Source: Flavobacteriales bacterium
Lineage (GTDB): Bacteria; Bacteroidota; Bacteroidia; Flavobacteriales; UA16
NCBI GenBank assembly: GCA_028141885.1
Contig: JAOIQU010000026.1
Location: 1 to 19,888 of the forward strand
Length of the DNA stretch: 19,888 nt
Direction: 5' to 3'
The first letter of the stretch is position 1. Each line of letters begins with the position of its first letter. Both the position numbers and the translations under genes were made by a program. Below, piece after piece: positions 16,760 through 19,888 of this stretch. Below the pieces are notes generated by a model. It searched no databases. It saw only the letters and a program-made list of their open reading frames with translations, and was not told the origin of the DNA.

Positions 16760-17296
16760 ATGAGAACGGTGTATTTGGGCTTGGGAACCAACTTGGACGA
16801 CCGCAACAAATGGTTGGATCAGGGCTTGCGCATGCTCGAGGAAGCACTGGTCGAACACCGCGCCGTGGAATCCATGACGTTGTCGCCCAGATACGAAACC
16901 GAAGCCTGGGGCATGGCGCCTGAAACGCCTTCGTTTTTGAACATGGTTGTGGCGTGCGAAACGGACATGCCTTTGCCTGAGCTGTTGCGTTTGGGATTGG
17001 AGATTGAGCGTGATTGCGGTCGGGTCCGCGACCAACACGCAACCGGGTATGTCAACCGCACGCTCGACATTGACGTCTTGTGCACGTCCAATGCCGAGAC
17101 GTGGACGCCCGCGGAAGGCCTCGACCTGCACGTGCCTCACCCGCGCATGATGTCCCGTCGCTTCGTCCTGAAGCCACTTGTCGACGTGGCGCCGGACCTC
17201 GCAGTCGGAGACAAGCGCGTGCAGGATGCCTTGGCCGAATGCCCTGCTGAACCCACAGTGGTCCTGCATCAAACCGAAACCTCCGAACCTCTCTGA
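16760..17296 (+). CDS. folK: 2-amino-4-hydroxy-6-hydroxymethyldihydropteridine pyrophosphokinase (HPPK)
   Basis: Encodes 178 residues; typical HPPKs have about 160. The enzyme transfers pyrophosphate from ATP to 6-hydroxymethyl-7,8-dihydropterin in folate synthesis. Visible signatures are YLGLGTNLDDR (5-15), the substrate region ETPSFLNMVV (55-64), the R-x-L-D-I-D-x-L metal site NRTLDIDVL (99-107, Asp103 and Asp105), and the HPRMMSRRFVLKPLVDVAP block (127-145). The ATG at 16760 begins directly at the first beta strand. It heads a plus-strand run of four closely packed genes: the kinase starts 3 bp after its stop. No convincing own promoter box was found in the 16696-16759 gap. Confidence 0.93.
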   Translation: MRTVYLGLGTNLDDRNKWLDQGLRMLEEALVEHRAVESMTLSPRYETEAWGMAPETPSFLNMVVACETDMPLPELLRLGLEIERDCGRVRDQHATGYVNRTLDIDVLCTSNAETWTPAEGLDLHVPHPRMMSRRFVLKPLVDVAPDLAVGDKRVQDALAECPAEPTVVLHQTETSEPL

Positions 17297-17299
17297 GCG

Positions 17300-17935
17300 A
17301 TGTATGCGAGCTTGGCGATTGAAGGTGGAATTGGTGCGGGCAAAACCACATTTGCCACATGGCTGTCCAAGGACTTGGGTGCAGAACTCATGCTCGAACG
17401 CTTCGAAGAGAATCCGTTTCTCGAAAAATTCTATGAGAATCCAGAGGCGCACGCGTTCAGCGTGGAGCTGTCATTTTTGGCCGACCGCTACAAGCAGATG
17501 CAAGGCGCCCTCAAAAGCCGCAACCTGTTCAAGCAGCGGCTGGTGGCGGATTACAGCTTTGCCAAGAGTTTGATTTTTGCCAAGGTCAATTTGCCCAAAG
17601 ACGAATTCAAGCTGTTCAATACGATGTTCCAAATGATGGCGGCGCAACTTCCGCAGCCTGAGGTCATCGCGATTTTGGATCCAGGTCGCACTCGGCAAGA
17701 AGCCCAAATCGTCCAACGCGGGCGTGACTACGAGCAAAACCTCCCCGACGGTTATTTGGACCGCGTGGCCAAGGGATACGCGGCACACTACAAACATCAC
17801 CGGGGGTCACGGGTGCTGTGCGTGGACACGTCGGCGCTGGATTTTGTGGCACGACCCGAGGAATTGACTGTGCTGCGCGACGCGATTTTGACGCCTCGCA
17901 AACCCGGGATTCACCGCCTCACGGTCCGTCCCTAA
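17300..17935 (+). CDS. Deoxynucleoside kinase (dNK family)
   Basis: Encodes 211 residues, the normal length of bacterial deoxyadenosine/deoxyguanosine kinases. It phosphorylates deoxynucleosides to monophosphates in the salvage pathway. The P-loop is EGGIGAGKTT (8-17). ERFEENPFLEKFYENP (33-48) and FSVELSFLADRYKQ (53-66) form the substrate pocket, and RGRDYEQN (140-147) is the LID-type arginine motif. VADYSFAKSLIFAKVNL (82-98) is the segment usually following the substrate-binding acid. The folK-kinase adjacency is a recurrent Bacteroidota arrangement. Which purine or pyrimidine is preferred cannot be read from the sequence. Confidence 0.9.
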   Translation: MYASLAIEGGIGAGKTTFATWLSKDLGAELMLERFEENPFLEKFYENPEAHAFSVELSFLADRYKQMQGALKSRNLFKQRLVADYSFAKSLIFAKVNLPKDEFKLFNTMFQMMAAQLPQPEVIAILDPGRTRQEAQIVQRGRDYEQNLPDGYLDRVAKGYAAHYKHHRGSRVLCVDTSALDFVARPEELTVLRDAILTPRKPGIHRLTVRP

Positions 17936-17944
17936 CTTCACCTC

Positions 17945-18472
17945 ATGTCATCCTTGAGCAACGACCCCATTGACCTGGCTTCCTGGCCTGAGCTGGACGA
18001 AGTGGACGTGGTGGCCGTGCTCCCCTCCTACGCCAAGGCTCGGGCCCTGGTTTGGGGAACCGTCACGCTCGGCATCGGACTTGCCTTTGCTGGACCGCTT
18101 GTGGCGATTTCCGTTTGGGGAGACAAAACCCCTTCAGTGTGGCTCTGGGTGATTTTTGGCGGGCTGTGGGTCACATCCATGGGCCTGTGGGGGCTTGAAG
18201 AATGGAAGGGCTGGCCTTTGCGTGGCTATTTGGTGCGGGAGCGGGACGTTGTGTACCGCAGCGGTTGGTGGTCACGAACGGTGACGGCCGTGCCGTTCAG
18301 CCGCATCCAGCACAGCGAAATCCAGCAAGGACCTCTCGGCCGCTGGCTCGGGCATTGCACCCTCAAACTTTACACAGCTGGTGCATCGGGCGCCAATTTG
18401 GAGATTCCTGGACTGAGCATGGCCACGGCGCGCAACATCCGTCGCATGCTCGAAAGCCACAAGGATGCCTGA
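17945..18472 (+). CDS. Membrane protein with bacterial PH domain (YdbS-like)
   Basis: Encodes 175 residues. Two transmembrane helices, ~35-57 and ~64-86, precede one bPH2 domain (~93-172), whose signature runs PFSRIQHSEIQQGPLGRWLG (117-136) to KLYTAGASGANLEIPGL (141-157). This matches the YdbS half of the YdbS-YdbT pair described in Firmicutes, where the two are linked to resistance to a bacteriocin; their function in Bacteroidota is not established. The gene starts 9 bp after the kinase stop and its last 8 bp overlap the next gene, so the two are probably translated together. Confidence 0.87.
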   Translation: MSSLSNDPIDLASWPELDEVDVVAVLPSYAKARALVWGTVTLGIGLAFAGPLVAISVWGDKTPSVWLWVIFGGLWVTSMGLWGLEEWKGWPLRGYLVRERDVVYRSGWWSRTVTAVPFSRIQHSEIQQGPLGRWLGHCTLKLYTAGASGANLEIPGLSMATARNIRRMLESHKDA

Positions 18473-19888
18473 ATTGGAGTTCTCCGTGCCGAGACGTCAG
18501 CACATCGTGGGCCTGCTGGTGCTTGTGGGTTGGCAATCTCGCATGATGCTGCGTGCAGCGTGGCCAATTTTGATCGCAGCTTACGTCCAACAAGACAGCG
18601 ACGCGAAGTATTTCGTTTGGGCGATTGTGGCTGGAGCGGTGCTGACACTTCTGGGTGCGGTGCTTCATTTTTGGCGCTTCACCTTCAACGTGGACCACGG
18701 CGCCTTTCACGTGCACAAGGGCGTCTTCGTTCGTGAGAAAATCAACATCCCCCTCGAGCGCGTTCAAGCCGTGCACGTGGAACAAAATGTGGTGCAGCGG
18801 GTCTTTGGGGTGAGCGGCCTTCGTGTCGACACCGCCGGCACCTCGGGGTCTGAACTTCGAATCCACGCCTTGAAATGGGACGAAGCACAAGCGTTGCGGA
18901 CGATGTTGACGCAAAAGGAAACGACGGGTGCATCGGCCGCTTCGGAGGTATCACATTCCGCTGAGGAAACTGCGGTCCCTGCGGACATCGCCACTCCTGC
19001 TCCGCGCATTCTGCATCTCGACTTCAAGGCCCTTTTGAAAGTGGGGCTGAGCCAAAACCACTTGTCCAAGGTGGCCTTTGCCATCGGTGGTTTGGTCACG
19101 TTTCAAGGCCTGGCTTGGGAGGTGGTTGAAACGCTGTGGCTTCGGGTGCCCGGCATGTGGCGGACGGTGTTGGTCATCCTGTCTCCTCTGCTCCTCGTGG
19201 TTTCTCCGGTGGTCATCGCCTTGGCGTCGGTGCTCATCTCGGTCATCACCACAGTGCTTCGCCATTGGCAACTTCAGGTTTGGGTGGAAGGCTCCCCCAA
19301 GGCCAGAACGGCCGCATTGCACCTTTCGCAAGGGCTGCTCAACCGTCAATCCATGCAAATTCCCTTGCACAAAGTCCAATCTGTGACGTGGGAAAGCACG
19401 TGGATCCGTCGACTGTTCTCGATGGACACAGCACACATTCGACAAGCGGCCGCGGGCGGTGCTGTGGGTGGCAGCGACAACGGTGCGGCCGGCGAACTCG
19501 GGGGCAGCGCCATGCGCATGGGCATTCCAGCCATGAACTCAGCCCGAACGCGTGCCCTCGAATCCCTCCTCTTTCCCTCCTGGCCCGAGCGCCGGCTTCA
19601 CACACTGAGGCCCAAGATGTACGCGTTTTGGATTCGCTGGGGCAAGCGAGGACTGGCTTGGATCCCCTTCGCCATCGGCATGGGTTGGTGGCTCGGCACG
19701 GGATGGGGCGCAGTTTCCATCCTGGCCCTGATGGGATGGAGTGGATGGCTCTCACGCAAGGTGTACCGCGGCGAGTGGGCCACCACGGACGGGCGGCATC
19801 TCAGTGCACATCGCGGGTGGTGGTTCCGAAAACGCGTGATGATCGATTTCCACAAACTGCAGGCCGTCGAGTTCATCCAAAACCGCAT
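18465..19888 (+). CDS. Multi-bPH2-domain membrane protein (YdbT-like), 3' end beyond window
   Basis: A frame starts at ATG 18465, overlapping the preceding stop by 8 bp, and stays open for 474 codons to the right edge, so the protein is truncated here. Likely membrane segments lie at ~13-41, ~50-70, ~203-225, ~235-265 and ~396-428. Three bPH2-type regions alternate with them: ~72-147 (FNVDHGAFHVHKGVFVREKINIPLERVQAV region), ~269-367 (GLLNRQSMQIPLHKVQSVTW), and ~433-474, incomplete (KRVMIDFHKLQAVEFIQ). This TM-PH alternation is the YdbT architecture, and the YdbS-like neighbour supports it. A Gly/Ala-rich segment (328-348) interrupts the second PH region. Role unknown; the pair is presumably a membrane complex. 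Confidence 0.85.
   Translation, partial: MPELEFSVPRRQHIVGLLVLVGWQSRMMLRAAWPILIAAYVQQDSDAKYFVWAIVAGAVLTLLGAVLHFWRFTFNVDHGAFHVHKGVFVREKINIPLERVQAVHVEQNVVQRVFGVSGLRVDTAGTSGSELRIHALKWDEAQALRTMLTQKETTGASAASEVSHSAEETAVPADIATPAPRILHLDFKALLKVGLSQNHLSKVAFAIGGLVTFQGLAWEVVETLWLRVPGMWRTVLVILSPLLLVVSPVVIALASVLISVITTVLRHWQLQVWVEGSPKARTAALHLSQGLLNRQSMQIPLHKVQSVTWESTWIRRLFSMDTAHIRQAAAGGAVGGSDNGAAGELGGSAMRMGIPAMNSARTRALESLLFPSWPERRLHTLRPKMYAFWIRWGKRGLAWIPFAIGMGWWLGTGWGAVSILALMGWSGWLSRKVYRGEWATTDGRHLSAHRGWWFRKRVMIDFHKLQAVEFIQNR

Overview
The window looks like a chromosomal segment of a moderately GC-rich Bacteroidota bacterium, probably a marine member near Flavobacteriales. This placement is inferred from gene families and promoter style, not from a marker-gene tree. 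Supporting signs are several TAnnTTTG-type -7 boxes upstream of start codons, no clear Shine-Dalgarno sequences, a FISUMP domain, a folK plus deoxynucleoside kinase gene pair, and a giant secreted protein built from Cys/Asp-rich GCTDPxACN...DDGSC modules.

Layout, left to right. Positions 3-182 hold the C-terminal tail of an AMP-binding acyl-CoA ligase (+). It is followed by rdgB/HAM1 dITP/XTP pyrophosphatase (203-841, +). Converging on rdgB with a 3-bp gap is one enormous gene (845-11266, -), which encodes a predicted secreted protein of 3473 residues and takes up more than half of the window. Head-to-head with it is accA (11506-12459, +), then a lipoprotein with an OmpA-like region and TPR repeats (12507-14189, +). 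A strong hairpin terminator (14209-14239) separates this from a minus-strand pair, sppA and a TrmH-family RNA methyltransferase, joined by a GTGA stop/start overlap (16695 down to 14288). Divergent from sppA is a tight plus-strand operon: folK (HPPK), a deoxynucleoside kinase, and two membrane proteins of the YdbS/YdbT bacterial-PH-domain type. The last of these runs off the right edge. No stretch above 300 bases lacks a gene; the largest gap is 11267-11505.

Most genes are housekeeping: nucleotide-pool cleaning (rdgB), fatty-acid initiation (accA), envelope proteolysis (sppA), RNA methylation, folate synthesis (folK) and deoxynucleoside salvage. The exceptional object is the giant protein. 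From N to C it has a signal peptide, a FISUMP domain, about 38 GCTD/ACN modules mixed with about 37 CGVCGG modules, five copies of an unnamed ~200-residue domain, two P-domain-like beta domains, and two dockerin/EF-hand-like motifs at the extreme C-terminus. Inside the gene lie an 11-unit, 78-bp in-frame tandem array and a nearly identical 255-bp tandem duplication, which suggest ongoing expansion and contraction of a surface or matrix protein. I see no restriction, toxin, phage, CRISPR or transposon system in the window.
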